Assembly: GCF_024170285.1 (NCBI RefSeq)
Contig: NZ_JALJXV010000010.1
Location: 124,001-188,000 of the forward strand
Direction of reading: 5' to 3'
DNA length: 64,000 bases
Origin: Natronocella acetinitrilica
GTDB lineage: Bacteria > Pseudomonadota > Gammaproteobacteria > Nitrococcales > Aquisalimonadaceae
Translations under genes and position numbers: made by a program
Notes under the pieces: model-generated
Database searches by the model: none
Told to the model about the DNA's origin: nothing
Seen by the model: the letters and a program-made list of their open reading frames with translations, nothing else
Part shown: positions 22,417 to 30,968 of the stretch, in pieces
How positions within the stretch are numbered: position 1 is the stretch's first letter
Layout: each line of letters begins with the position of its first letter

Positions 22417-23288
22417 CAGAAGTTCTCCTTGCCGATCATGCGGTGGCGTAGCCGCTCGCAAAGCAGGTCGATCAGGGTCACGGTCAGCACCACCATCAGC
22501 ACGATGGCGCTGATGTCCTCGTAGTAGTTGAAGCTGATGGCGTGGTAGAGCTCCTGGCCGATACCGCCGGCGCCGACGAAGCCGATGATGGCGGCGGCGC
22601 GGATATTCAGTTCCAGGCGCCACAGCGTGTAGGTGGTGAGATTGGGCAGCACCTGGGGCAGCACCGCGAAGCGAATCACCTCGAACCAGTTGGCGCCGGA
22701 TGCGCGAAGTCCCTCCATGGGCCGCTCGTCGATGTTCTCGTTCACCTCCGAATACAGCTTGGCGAGAGCACCGATGCTGTGCACCGTCAGCGCGAGCAGT
22801 CCCGCCATGGGGCCGATGCCGAAGGCAACAACGAAAATGAGCGCGTAGACGACTTCCGGCACCGTGCGGGCGATTTCGGCGAAGCGCCGACAGACGAAGT
22901 ACACCGCGTAGTTGTCCATCAGGTTGCGCGAGGCCGGGAAGCAGAGCAGCAATCCGCCGATGGCGCCGAACAGGGTTGCCAGCAGGGCGATGAGTATCGT
23001 GTCGAACAGCAGCTTCAACCAGCGTAGGAACCCGTAATACCAGTAGGCAATATCACCGAAGAATGTGGTCAGACCGATTTCCGGCAGGGTGCGAAACAGG
23101 TAATCACCCAGCCTGGGCAGCGCGCGACTCAGGCGATCGAAGGTGAACTGGCTGATGTCCGCCGACAGGTGCACGGCGATGGCGAACAGCACGCCGAAAA
23201 CCACCAGTTGCAGGCGCTGGCGATTCCGATGGCGACGGAAGTCGGCCTCGAAGTTCACCACGGTTGGGTTCTGGTTGATCACTGACAT
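22416..23288 (-). CDS. phnE: phosphonate-type ABC transporter permease PhnE, first copy
   Basis: The 290-residue permease carries the loop DERPMEGLRASGANWFEVIRF and VLPQVLPNLTTYTLWRLELN, closely parallel to the second copy. The start at 23288 was chosen because longer starts would run into the GC-rich hairpin at 23316-23340 between phnD and this gene. It should form the membrane channel together with the next gene. The translated start region (MSVINQNP) is hydrophilic and is followed by a helix from about residue 28. Confidence 0.9.
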   Translation of the reverse strand: MSVINQNPTVVNFEADFRRHRNRQRLQLVVFGVLFAIAVHLSADISQFTFDRLSRALPRLGDYLFRTLPEIGLTTFFGDIAYWYYGFLRWLKLLFDTILIALLATLFGAIGGLLLCFPASRNLMDNYAVYFVCRRFAEIARTVPEVVYALIFVVAFGIGPMAGLLALTVHSIGALAKLYSEVNENIDERPMEGLRASGANWFEVIRFAVLPQVLPNLTTYTLWRLELNIRAAAIIGFVGAGGIGQELYHAISFNYYEDISAIVLMVVLTVTLIDLLCERLRHRMIGKENF

Positions 23289-23315
23289 GGTTTGTCCGCG
23301 CCGCATCCGGGGGTT

Positions 23316-23340
23316 GCGGGCCGGCACGAGGCCGGCCCGC
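23316..23340 (-). other. intercistronic hairpin between phnD and phnE
   Basis: GCGGGCCGGC and GCCGGCCCGC form a perfect 10-bp stem with a 5-base loop, directly after the phnD stop. There is no T tract. Such hairpins after binding-protein genes usually protect the upstream mRNA or reduce read-through, giving more binding protein than permease. Confidence 0.75.
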
Positions 23341-23348
23341 AGACTGGT

Positions 23349-24281
23349 CTAGCGACGCCCCCGACGTTCGGCGGCCAGCTGTTGCCGCAACTCGATGGCG
23401 ATCTCGTAGACTTCATGGTCCACTTCCACGTAACCCGGCGAATTGCCACGGGCCACTTCACGGAACACTTCCGGATTGTCCTCGTGCATGTTCAGGAACA
23501 GGTTGCGCAGATCATCTTTCATCTGTTGCGGCACATCGGAGCGAATGGCGATCACCGGGTTGGGGATGAGGTCGGACACCCAGATGATGCGGATGTCGTC
23601 GGCGTCCAGCACACCGCGCTCCAGCATCATGTGGATGCCGCCGCGAGTATGGGCCTCGACATCGTTGGTCCAGGTCACGGCGGCATCGTAGGCGCCGTCG
23701 AGCACGCCGATGATGCTCTGCTCGTGGCCACCGGAGAACACCACGTTGCCAAAGTGATCCTCGGGCTCGATGCCCATGCCGCGCAGGCTTACCAGCGGGA
23801 ACAGGTAACCCGAGGCGGAGTTGGGGTCTGCCCAGGCGAAGTTGGCGCCGGCGAGGTCTTCGATGCTCTCGTAGTCGCTGTCGGCCCGGACGAACATCAC
23901 CGCGTAGTACCCAATGGAGCCGTCCTCTTCCTGCGGCACTACCAGCGGCTCGACGTTGCCGTTGGTCTCGATCCAGGCGGCGGCATAGCCGCTGGCGCCC
24001 ATGTCCATGACTTCGATCTGTCCCGAGGCAATGGCCTGGATGACGCCGGCGTACTCGGATGAGAGGTAAAGATCCAGGTCGACACCGAGCTTTTCCTGCA
24101 CGTAGGCGTCAAAGCCCTGGTAGCGGGTGAGGGCGGCCCCCTGGGTTTCCACGCTTTGCACGCCGTAGCGGAAACTGGGGTATTCATCCTGCCACGCGGA
24201 GGCCGACGTTGCCGCGGTCAGCAGTGCCGTGCCGAGGGCAACGCCCAGGCAGGAGTGGGTGATGCGTAATTGCATGCTCAT
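23349..24281 (-). CDS. phnD: phosphate/phosphonate ABC transporter substrate-binding protein (PhnD family)
   Basis: The 310-residue periplasmic protein has a signal peptide ending near SASA-W (about residue 29). The family motif is seen in FAWADPNSASGYLFPL and in VVFSGGHEQSIIGVLDGAYDAAVTWTN (given in part). It should capture a phosphonate, phosphite or related oxyanion and hand it to the two PhnE permeases. The ligand cannot be read from sequence: no C-P lyase, PhnWX or phosphite dehydrogenase gene is present in the window. It is homologous to ArxX at 40592. Confidence 0.9.
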   Translation of the reverse strand: MSMQLRITHSCLGVALGTALLTAATSASAWQDEYPSFRYGVQSVETQGAALTRYQGFDAYVQEKLGVDLDLYLSSEYAGVIQAIASGQIEVMDMGASGYAAAWIETNGNVEPLVVPQEEDGSIGYYAVMFVRADSDYESIEDLAGANFAWADPNSASGYLFPLVSLRGMGIEPEDHFGNVVFSGGHEQSIIGVLDGAYDAAVTWTNDVEAHTRGGIHMMLERGVLDADDIRIIWVSDLIPNPVIAIRSDVPQQMKDDLRNLFLNMHEDNPEVFREVARGNSPGYVEVDHEVYEIAIELRQQLAAERRGRR

Positions 24282-24331
24282 GATCGAATCTCCGTTCCAG
24301 GTTTCAGGGTCAAGTCATGGCGCGGCCGATC

Positions 24332-25150
24332 TCAGCCGACCTTGCGCTGGGCCTCCCCGGCGGGCAGCCGGGACGGGATACTTGTAGAAGTGACGCCTTC
24401 GTCGAAATCGGCGTCGTCTTCCGCGCCGTAGATGGCGCGGACGGTGGCGTTATCCAGGCCGTCCGGCGCGCCGTCGTAAACCACGCTGCCCGCGCGCATG
24501 CCCACCACCCGGTCGCAGTACTGGCGCGCCGTGTCCAGCGTGTGCAGGTTGCAGAGTACGGTGATGCCGTCCTCCTGATTGATGGCACGCAGAATTTCCA
24601 TGACTCTGCGAGCACTGCGCGGGTCCAGTGAGGCGATAGGCTCGTCGGCCAGCAAGAGCGATGGTTGCTGCACCAGCGCCCGGGCAATGGCAACGCGCTG
24701 CTGCTGCCCACCGGATAGGGTGTCGGCGCGCTGCAGGGCAAAGGCGGCCATTTCGACGCGCTCCAGCGTCATGATGGCCATGGCCCGGTCTTCGCGGGTG
24801 AAGAGCTTGAGCACGGTCATGGCGGTATTGCGGTAGCTCAGCCGGCCCATCAATACATTGGTGAGCACATCGAGCCGCGGCACCAGATTGAACTGCTGAA
24901 AGATCATGCCGCACTGGCGCTGCCAGGCGCGCAGGGCACTGCCTTTCACGCCGGTGACGGTTTCGCCCTGCCAGAGTATTTCGCCGCCACTGGGATCGTT
25001 CAGGCGGTTGATGCTTCGCAGCAGCGTGGACTTGCCCGCCCCCGATCGACCGATGATGCCCACCATCTCGCCTTCGCGGATGGTCAACGAGATCCTGTCC
25101 AGCGCCGTGGTGTCGCCGAAGCGCTTTTCGAGGTCGCGAATTTCCAGCAT
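24332..25150 (-). CDS. phnC: phosphonate ABC transporter ATP-binding protein PhnC
   Basis: The 272-residue ATPase has Walker [10 protein letters not shown], signature LSGGQQQR and Walker [13 protein letters not shown]. The block [19 protein letters not shown] is characteristic of PhnC. It is the first gene of the phnC-phnD-phnE-phnE operon, 50 bases ahead of phnD. A PhoB box and RpiR-type operators lie directly upstream, so expression should depend on phosphate limitation and on the RpiR regulator. Confidence 0.93.
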   Translation of the reverse strand: MLEIRDLEKRFGDTTALDRISLTIREGEMVGIIGRSGAGKSTLLRSINRLNDPSGGEILWQGETVTGVKGSALRAWQRQCGMIFQQFNLVPRLDVLTNVLMGRLSYRNTAMTVLKLFTREDRAMAIMTLERVEMAAFALQRADTLSGGQQQRVAIARALVQQPSLLLADEPIASLDPRSARRVMEILRAINQEDGITVLCNLHTLDTARQYCDRVVGMRAGSVVYDGAPDGLDNATVRAIYGAEDDADFDEGVTSTSIPSRLPAGEAQRKVG

Positions 25151-25191
25151 GACGGGCCTCCGTCGGCGTGTGCCTACTGCTCAGGCCCTGC

Positions 25192-25225
25192 ACTCTACCC
25201 AGCTGTTGTGACAGGAATATGAACT
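25192..25225 (-). promoter_or_regulatory. PhoB box and -10 of the phn operon
   Basis: On the minus strand AGTTCAT (25225-25219), spacer ATTC and CTGTCAC (25214-25208) form a PhoB box. Ten bases later is TAGAGT (25197-25192), a -10 matching four of six. The spacing equals that of the phoB, pstS and pstC promoters. One half-site is perfect; the other matches four of seven consensus bases. Confidence 0.6.
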
Positions 25226-25286
25226 TTCGTCAGACGAAAATAAAAATAAATGAGAAATTTTCAATCGCGATTAAATTCGCTATAGT
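25225..25286 (+). promoter_or_regulatory. candidate RpiR operators and promoter of the HAD gene
   Basis: TTTCGTCAGACGAAA (25225-25239) is a perfect 7+1+7 palindrome. GAAATTTTC (25254-25262) is a second perfect palindrome within TGAGAAATTTTCA. A sigma-70 promoter for the plus strand is TTTTCA (25258-25263), 17 bases, TATAGT (25281-25286), so the second palindrome overlaps its -35. GAAA/TTTC arms are common in sites of RpiR-family regulators, and an rpiR gene lies in this cluster. The first palindrome touches the phn PhoB box. Confidence 0.5.
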
Positions 25287-25308
25287 CCCGCGAACTCAGG
25301 GGGTTGCG

Positions 25309-26157
25309 ATGGTATCTAGAACGGCAATGAATGTGGCGGCAACAGAATTCCGGCGACCGGCCTGGCTGGATGCGGCAGACGGCTTCCTGCTGGACATGGA
25401 CGGCACACTGGTAGCCGCCGGCCGTCCACTGCCTGGCGCGGCCGAACTCCTTGCCGCCGTGGAGGGGCGCTTTGTTATCGTCTCCAACAACTCCACCGAC
25501 GTTGCCAGCGGGCTGGCCCGCAAGCTCAATCGCATGGGGTTACCGGTATCCCCGGAACAGATCCTGCTGGCAGGGGAGACCGCCGTGCGCTGGCTGGCCG
25601 AACACCGGCCGGGGCTGCGTATTCTCCTACTCGGGAGTACATCACTGCATCGCCTCGCGCGTAATCTGGGCTTGCAGTTGGGAGAGGATTCACCTGATCT
25701 GGTGTTGCTGGCCCGGGACGTCCGGTTTGGTTATCGCCGACTGTGTCAGGTGGCGAACATGCTGCGCCATGGCGCGGAGTTGATGGTGACAAACCCTGAC
25801 CTGACGCATCCTGGTGCGATGCCCCCCGAGATCGTGCCGGAAACCGGTGCCCTGATGCAGGCGGTGGTGGCCTGCTCTGGCGTCGAGCCGAGCATGATAT
25901 TCGGCAAGCCGGAAACGCCATTGCTCGAGGAAGGGTTGCGTCGCCTGGGCATTTCGGCGGCCGCCGCAACCATGATCGGTGATAACGCCGACACGGATTT
26001 TCGTGGCGCGGCGCGGCTTGGTATCCCTTGTCTGCTGGTGGGCAGCGGCGCCTGTGTGCATGCCTCAACGCCGGCGGGACTGCTGCGCTATCCGGGCCTG
26101 GCGACAGCCCCGACGGAGGCCACCAATACGCCGGGGCGGTTCATCAATAGCGCTTGA
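25309..26157 (+). CDS. HAD superfamily phosphatase, NagD-like (class IIA)
   Basis: The 282-residue cytoplasmic hydrolase has motif I FLLDMDGTLV (nucleophile D29, D31), motif II VSNNST and a C-terminal metal-binding motif GDNADTDFRGA. A class IIA cap is inferred from the spacing and NagD-like order. Family members dephosphorylate small phosphoesters such as phosphoglycolate, glycerol phosphate or nucleotides. It is divergent from the phn operon and overlaps the end of the RpiR gene by 14 bases. Context suggests it releases phosphate from the imported compound or its product; this is inference. ATG 25309 has GGGGG upstream; ATG 25327 is an alternative. Confidence 0.82.
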   Translation: MVSRTAMNVAATEFRRPAWLDAADGFLLDMDGTLVAAGRPLPGAAELLAAVEGRFVIVSNNSTDVASGLARKLNRMGLPVSPEQILLAGETAVRWLAEHRPGLRILLLGSTSLHRLARNLGLQLGEDSPDLVLLARDVRFGYRRLCQVANMLRHGAELMVTNPDLTHPGAMPPEIVPETGALMQAVVACSGVEPSMIFGKPETPLLEEGLRRLGISAAAATMIGDNADTDFRGAARLGIPCLLVGSGACVHASTPAGLLRYPGLATAPTEATNTPGRFINSA

Positions 26158-27037
26158 TGGACAGCACTTCCGATGTCCGCCGAATGGTGTCGGCGGCACC
26201 TTCATAGTCACGTAGCGCAAGCGCTGCGATCAATGCGTCGACGACTGCAAGCTGGGCAATGCGGCTGGTCATGGCCTCGGTGCGGAACTGCGTTTCCCGG
26301 GCCATGGTGTAGAGCACGATGTCGGCGTAGGCCTGAATCGGCGATTTGCCGAAATTGGTAATGCAGATGGTCGTGGCTCCCGCCTCCTTGGCAAGCCGCG
26401 TAGCTGCGAGAGTTTCGTGGGTGCTGCCGGAGTGGGAGACGGTGAGCGTGGCGACCCGCGGATTGGTGAGCGCTGCGCTGATGCTCTGGACGTGGGAATC
26501 CACCACCACCTTGCAGTTCAGGCCGATCCGCAACATGCGATAGCCAGCATCCTCGACGATGGGGGCCGCGCTGCCGATGCCGTAGAGTTCCACCCGTTCC
26601 GCTGCGACGATGGCGTCCACCGCCCGGGCCAGGGCGTCGGCATCCAGCGCCTCCATGGTGTCCCGCAGCGCCTGGATGTCGCTGCTGAATATCTTCTCGA
26701 TTACCGCCTGGGGTTGATCCGACGGATCCAGGTCCTCGTGGATAAACTGCACCGGCTGGACCAGTTCCTGTGCCAGGATGATCTTCATCTGCTGAAAACC
26801 GCTGGCGCCCAGTTGCTTGCAGAGCGCTACCACGCTGCCTTCGCTGGCGCCCGATGCCTGTGCCAGTTCGGTCACGGACATGTGGATGACGTCCTGGGGG
26901 TGGCCGATGATGTAATCGGCAATACGCTGACCGGTGCGCCGCAGGCTCTCGCGCATGCTCTGTAGACGGGCCACGATTCCGCCCACTGGAGGGTGGCCAT
27001 TACGTGGAGGGGATGGCGCCTTGCGGGGGGTCTTCAT
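26144..27037 (-). CDS. RpiR/MurR family transcriptional regulator
   Basis: The 297-residue regulator has an N-terminal HTH_6 domain (about 20-100) with MSVTELAQASGASEGSVVALCKQLG (given in part) and a C-terminal SIS sugar-phosphate-binding domain (about 125-260) with ELYGIGSAAPIVEDA and VSHSGSTHET. SIS regulators sense phosphosugars or similar anions. The start ATG at 27037 overlaps the lipoprotein stop by four bases, so the two genes form an operon. I propose that it controls the divergent phn and HAD promoters. Confidence 0.88.
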   Translation of the reverse strand: MKTPRKAPSPPRNGHPPVGGIVARLQSMRESLRRTGQRIADYIIGHPQDVIHMSVTELAQASGASEGSVVALCKQLGASGFQQMKIILAQELVQPVQFIHEDLDPSDQPQAVIEKIFSSDIQALRDTMEALDADALARAVDAIVAAERVELYGIGSAAPIVEDAGYRMLRIGLNCKVVVDSHVQSISAALTNPRVATLTVSHSGSTHETLAATRLAKEAGATTICITNFGKSPIQAYADIVLYTMARETQFRTEAMTSRIAQLAVVDALIAALALRDYEGAADTIRRTSEVLSIKRY

Positions 27038-27360
27038 CGTGCCGTGCGCTGCTCCCGCCACTCTCGCCAGAGCTGGAATTCCCGGTGTTCGTCACTATTG
27101 GCGTTGTTATCTTTCCAGTCCCGAAACGCCTGGTACTCAAGGAATTCGGAATAGTCGCCCGGCGGATCGCTGTCACCGGCCGTACCGGCCCCCGGCTCGC
27201 GGCGCAGGCTGAAGATTGCCTCGCCGGATTCGCCGGTAAACATGCCCGGGCCTTCCTGCATTTCGCCAACCGGCGTGTATTCGAAACGGTCGCCGGCGCA
27301 GCCGGCAAGGAGCAGGGCCAGGCACGGTAGCAGGCCGGCAGTACACAGTTTGCTTGTCAC
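27034..27360 (-). CDS. small predicted lipoprotein
   Basis: The 108-residue protein has a type II signal peptide with lipobox LLAG-C (C21). The mature part is acidic and hydrophilic, with a C-terminal helical segment rich in Trp, Arg and Glu (FRDWKDNN and FQLWREWREQ). No known domain is recognised. It is co-transcribed with the RpiR regulator through an ATGA overlap. It could be an envelope accessory factor, but nothing shows its function. Confidence 0.7.
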   Translation of the reverse strand: MTSKLCTAGLLPCLALLLAGCAGDRFEYTPVGEMQEGPGMFTGESGEAIFSLRREPGAGTAGDSDPPGDYSEFLEYQAFRDWKDNNANSDEHREFQLWREWREQRTAR

Positions 27361-27410
27361 TGGTGGTTCTCCGTCATGCGTGGAATGTTACGCGCATCGG
27401 TGCATGCGAT

Positions 27411-27456
27411 AAACGAAAACGCCATGCCCCGGGATGACATCCCGAGCCATGGCGTT
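27411..27456 (-). terminator. rho-independent terminator of the porin gene
   Basis: On the minus strand the stem starting AACGCCATGG and ending CATGGCGTT encloses an inner CGGGAT/ATCCCG stem. It is followed by TTCGTTT. It lies 20 bases downstream of the porin stop codon. Confidence 0.8.
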
Positions 27457-27476
27457 GATCAGTGAGAGGGTTGCGG

Positions 27477-28550
27477 TCAGAAGCGCAGCCGGGTGCCGGT
27501 GGTCACCATGGTGATGTCGTCGAAGCTCTGATCGCCGACATCGTCGTGGCTGTGGATCTTGGCACCAGCGTAAAGTTCTGCCCAGCCAATGGGACGCCAG
27601 ACATAGCCAAGGCCGAACCATTCCGAATCGCCCTCGGCGCCCAGGTCGCTGGTGACGCCATAGTCCAGCGCCACCGAGTGCACACCCGTGGTGTAGCCGA
27701 TCTTGATGTAGGTGTTATCGGCGTCCAGTTCGTTGTCATCCTCGATCTGCGCATAGGCGAGGGTGACGTTGAAACCGGTGTCATGCAGGAAGGAAACCGA
27801 CCCGCCGACTGTTTCCACCGAGCCGATGTCGCCACCAATGGAGCGGTTGGAATAACCCAGCGCGGCGCCGAGCCTGCCGACGCCGGCGAAGTCGGCGTTG
27901 TAGCGCAATGCCAACTCCGTGGTGTCGTCACCGGCACCGCCCTTCTTGCCGAAGGAGCCGGCCAGGCTCAGCGGGCCGAAAGCCGGTGAATCGTAGCGGA
28001 TGCGCTGATAGCGGCTTTCAAAGTCGAAGGAGTTGGTGACGGCGCCGATGGTGGGGCCAAAACCGCCATCCTCGTCGCGGAAGTTCACCCCGCCACCGAT
28101 GTCCGCTGCGCCGACCCATTGCACAACACTGGTGCCGGACAGGTCGACTTCCACGCCGCCATCGGCGGCGCCGGAACCCTGGCCAAGACGCACTGCACCA
28201 AAGTCGCCACTGAAGAAGGCATCCATATGACGGCGACCGAAGCCGAAGCCGTCGTCCTGCTCTTCGATGGAGAATGCGGACGAGCTACCGGTCACCATGC
28301 TGAATTCGGCCAGGATGCCGGCGCGGATACCGGGCACCATTTCCGCCGAACCGGTGAAGCGGAAGCGGGAGTTGCTGTTCTGGTTGTCGACGAAGGCCGA
28401 GTTGGTGTCTTCGCCGTCATCGGCGTAGACAATGGCCCGGTTAACCTGTCCGGACACGGATGCCTCGATGGCCTGGGCATTCCCGGCGGCAAGCAGCGCC
28501 GCCAACGCCAGTGCGGAGCCGGCGGTCGTTGTGTAAGGGCGAATCTTCAT
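27477..28550 (-). CDS. outer-membrane porin (Gram-negative porin family)
   Basis: The 357-residue protein begins with a signal peptide ending at AQA-I (about residue 25). The mature part starts EASVSGQVNRAIVYADDG, a typical porin first strand, and ends in FDDITMVTTGTRLRF with a terminal phenylalanine, the outer-membrane assembly signal. Strand-like repeats such as YQRIRYDSPAFGPLSLAGSFG support a 16-stranded barrel. The start at 28550 was chosen because of GGAGAA ten bases upstream; longer starts lack this. Specificity is unknown. No PhoB box was seen upstream, so a phosphate-porin role is not supported. Confidence 0.88.
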   Translation of the reverse strand: MKIRPYTTTAGSALALAALLAAGNAQAIEASVSGQVNRAIVYADDGEDTNSAFVDNQNSNSRFRFTGSAEMVPGIRAGILAEFSMVTGSSSAFSIEEQDDGFGFGRRHMDAFFSGDFGAVRLGQGSGAADGGVEVDLSGTSVVQWVGAADIGGGVNFRDEDGGFGPTIGAVTNSFDFESRYQRIRYDSPAFGPLSLAGSFGKKGGAGDDTTELALRYNADFAGVGRLGAALGYSNRSIGGDIGSVETVGGSVSFLHDTGFNVTLAYAQIEDDNELDADNTYIKIGYTTGVHSVALDYGVTSDLGAEGDSEWFGLGYVWRPIGWAELYAGAKIHSHDDVGDQSFDDITMVTTGTRLRF

Positions 28551-28760
28551 GTTAATCGTTCTCCAGCGAAGTCTGCGGTCGGCAATAGGAGCCAGACAAG
28601 CCCGTTCGCTGTTGTGCAAAAGCGACATGGCGTTGTTTGACCGCCGCAATCATCACATCCGTATGTTGCAGTTCCATTTCGGGCGGGCACGGTCATCAAA
28701 AATTCATGAAACGGAAGTCACCAATTCACCCGGAAGCGAAAATCTGGTAATTTGAATAAT

Positions 28761-28784
28761 CGGATATACGGATAAACAGATATG
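28761..28784 (+). promoter_or_regulatory. candidate arsR operator
   Basis: CGGATATA, CGGATAAA and CAGATATG are three near-direct 8-base repeats running into the arsR start codon. AT-rich ATA repeats directly at the start are typical of ArsR-family autoregulatory sites. The match to any defined consensus was not tested. Confidence 0.4.
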
Positions 28785-29117
28785 TTTGTGCCAGAGCAAT
28801 TCTTCAAAGCCTTGTCGGATGGCACGCGTCTGCGCTGCCTGCTGCTCCTGCTCGCCGAACAGCGTCTGTGCGTCTGCGAGTTTGTGCACGCACTGGATCT
28901 GTCCCAGCCCCGCGTTTCCCGGCACCTCGGCCAGCTACGTGACATGGGAATCGTGCAGGATGAGCGGCGCGGCCAATGGGTGCATTACCGCCTGCATCCG
29001 GCGTTGCCGCAGTGGACCATTGAAGTTCTTGAGGCTGCTTACCACGCAGATGCGTTGGCGGATATCCGCCAACGTCTGGCCGCCATGCCCAATCGCCCAT
29101 CCATCTCCTGTGAGTGA
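28782..29117 (+). CDS. arsR: ArsR family metalloregulator
   Basis: The 111-residue winged-helix repressor carries the arsenite-binding pair in LCVCEF (C30 and C32), the classical ELCVC motif of helix 3, and the recognition helix SQPRVSRHLGQLRDMGIV. Arsenite or antimonite binding releases it from the promoter. It is the first gene of the operon arsR-arsC-acr3-CC protein-usp-arsH, with arsC starting seven bases after it. No clear ribosome-binding site is visible, so the message may be nearly leaderless or weakly translated. Confidence 0.93.
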   Translation: MFVPEQFFKALSDGTRLRCLLLLLAEQRLCVCEFVHALDLSQPRVSRHLGQLRDMGIVQDERRGQWVHYRLHPALPQWTIEVLEAAYHADALADIRQRLAAMPNRPSISCE

Positions 29118-29123
29118 GGCAAT

Positions 29124-29555
29124 ATGTCTGACACCCCCCTGAACGTGCTCTTCCTGTGCACCGGCAATTCCTGCCGGTCACAGATGGCCGAGGGTTTCGC
29201 CCGGGCAATCGCCGGATCTGCCGCCACTGTGCAGTCCGCTGGCATCGAGGCCCACGGCAAGAATCCTCGGGCTATCGCCGCCATGGACGAGGTGGGAATC
29301 GATATCAGCCACCAGGACTCCACCAGACTGACGGATGAGATGCTGGGTGCCGCGACTCTTGTCGTGACGGTTTGTGGCCACGCCGACGAGCACTGTCCGG
29401 TGTTGCCGCCGGGTGTGCGTCGTGTGCATTGGCCGCTGCCGGATCCGGCCAGGGCAACCGGGACAGAGGAGGAGATCACCGCACAGTTCCGGGCGGTTCG
29501 AGATGATATAAGCGCGCGAGTACGCGATCTGCTGCAGGAAGAGTTACGCTCATGA
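29124..29555 (+). CDS. arsC: arsenate reductase ArsC, thioredoxin-coupled low-molecular-weight phosphatase type
   Basis: The 143-residue enzyme has the P-loop CTGNSCRS (C12 to R18) and the redox pair C84 and C91 in [11 protein letters not shown]. The spacing equals C10/C82/C89 of the S. aureus plasmid pI258 enzyme, so this is the thioredoxin-dependent class and not the glutaredoxin-dependent E. coli plasmid class. It reduces arsenate to arsenite for export by the next gene. The stop overlaps the acr3 start by four bases. Confidence 0.94.
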   Translation: MSDTPLNVLFLCTGNSCRSQMAEGFARAIAGSAATVQSAGIEAHGKNPRAIAAMDEVGIDISHQDSTRLTDEMLGAATLVVTVCGHADEHCPVLPPGVRRVHWPLPDPARATGTEEEITAQFRAVRDDISARVRDLLQEELRS

Positions 29556-30658
29556 CCAACCAGACCAACACTGCCAGCGCCGCCGTTGACGAGCCGGACA
29601 TCAAGAAGGGCATGGGCCTGTTCGAGCGCTACCTGTCCGTCTGGGTCGGGCTCGCCATCGTGCTCGGTATCGCACTCGGGCAGTTCGCCCCCGCGGTGCC
29701 CGAGGCCCTGGCGCAATTCGAGTACGCCCAGGTCTCCATACCGGTGGCGATCCTCATCTGGGCCATGATCTTTCCGATGATGGTGCAGATCGACTTCAGC
29801 TCCATCCTTGGCGTTGGCCGTCAGCCCAAGGGGCTTATCATCACCACCACGGTGAACTGGTTGATCAAGCCGTTCACCATGTTCGCCATCGCCTGGCTGT
29901 TCCTCATGGTGATCTTCGCGCCACTGATTCCTGAGGGGCTTGCTCGGGAGTACCTTGCCGGCGCCATCCTGCTGGGTGCTGCCCCGTGTACCGCCATGGT
30001 GTTCGTCTGGAGTTACCTCACCCGGGGTGACGCCGCCTACACGTTGGTGCAGGTCTCGGTGAACGACATCATCATGCTGTTCGCCTTCGCCCCCATCGTG
30101 ATGCTGCTGCTGGGCCTGTCGGACATCATCGTACCCTGGGATACAGTGGCCCTGTCGGTGTTTCTCTACATCGTCATTCCCCTGACTGCAGGTTACCTGA
30201 CCCGGGTGCTGTTGATCCGCAAGCGCGGCATCGAGTGGTTCGATAACGTCTTCATGAAGCGGATCGGACTGGTCACACCGGTGGGGCTCATCCTGACCCT
30301 GGTGCTGCTGTTCGCCTTTCAGGGCGAGGTGATCCTCAACAATCCGCTCCACATCGTGTTGATCGCCATACCGCTGATCATCCAGACCTTCCTGATTTTC
30401 TTTATCGCCTATGGTTGGGCCAAGGCCTGGAAAGTGCCCCATAACGTAGCCGCGCCTGGTGCCATGATCGGCGCCAGCAACTTCTTCGAGTTGGCCGTGG
30501 CGGCGGCCATAGCGTTGTTCGGTCTGCAGTCGGGCGCGGCGTTGGCGACGGTGGTCGGTGTGCTGGTCGAGGTGCCACTGATGCTGGCCCTGGTGCGCAT
30601 CGCCAATCGCACGCGGCACCACTTTCCAGCTGCCGAACCCGAGCCGGCGAGCGGCTAG
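29552..30658 (+). CDS. acr3: arsenite efflux permease Acr3
   Basis: The 368-residue membrane protein has ten hydrophobic segments and belongs to the ACR3 family. The cysteine essential for transport is visible as C146 in [20 protein letters not shown]. It exports arsenite using the proton motive force. The ATG overlaps the arsC stop. It is the detoxification counterpart of the periplasmic arsenite oxidation carried out by the arx locus 3 kb away. Confidence 0.94.
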   Translation: MTNQTNTASAAVDEPDIKKGMGLFERYLSVWVGLAIVLGIALGQFAPAVPEALAQFEYAQVSIPVAILIWAMIFPMMVQIDFSSILGVGRQPKGLIITTTVNWLIKPFTMFAIAWLFLMVIFAPLIPEGLAREYLAGAILLGAAPCTAMVFVWSYLTRGDAAYTLVQVSVNDIIMLFAFAPIVMLLLGLSDIIVPWDTVALSVFLYIVIPLTAGYLTRVLLIRKRGIEWFDNVFMKRIGLVTPVGLILTLVLLFAFQGEVILNNPLHIVLIAIPLIIQTFLIFFIAYGWAKAWKVPHNVAAPGAMIGASNFFELAVAAAIALFGLQSGAALATVVGVLVEVPLMLALVRIANRTRHHFPAAEPEPASG

Positions 30659-30661
30659 GCC

Positions 30662-30964
30662 ATGGGCGTAATCCGCTTGTCAACCGAGGCCAGGACGTGG
30701 CTTGTCGACAGAGGTGGTGCGGTGACACTGCGGATCTCGCCGCGCCACGGCTGTTGTGGCGGTACCGCTGGTGTCCCGATGGCGGAGCCGGGGGCGCCAG
30801 GCGCTAACGCGGATTGTACCAGGCAGGTCGTCGACGGGGTTGCTGTTTACCTGCCGAGGGCGCTGCAGATCGAGGAAGCGATTATTATCCGACTGCAAGG
30901 TTTTTTTGGCATGAAACGCCTGTTCGTCGAGGGCGTGGGGCTTTCGGCGGGCAAGGAGAAATAG
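30662..30964 (+). CDS. small CC-motif protein of the ars operon
   Basis: The 100-residue protein has an adjacent cysteine pair in SPRHGCCGGTAG (C31, C32) and a third cysteine C52. The N-terminal segment LSTEARTWLVDRGGAVTLRI resembles HesB/IscA-like proteins and the small CC/Se-motif proteins that accompany arsenic and selenium genes in other bacteria. A vicinal dithiol could bind trivalent arsenic, but this is inference. It starts four bases after acr3 and is followed four bases later by the usp gene. Confidence 0.65.
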   Translation: MGVIRLSTEARTWLVDRGGAVTLRISPRHGCCGGTAGVPMAEPGAPGANADCTRQVVDGVAVYLPRALQIEEAIIIRLQGFFGMKRLFVEGVGLSAGKEK

Positions 30965-30968
30965 CCAA

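Noticed and set aside
26144-26157. Frameshift or gene fusion between the HAD gene and the RpiR gene
   Set aside because: The two genes are convergent and overlap by 14 bases at their stop codons; both proteins are full length.
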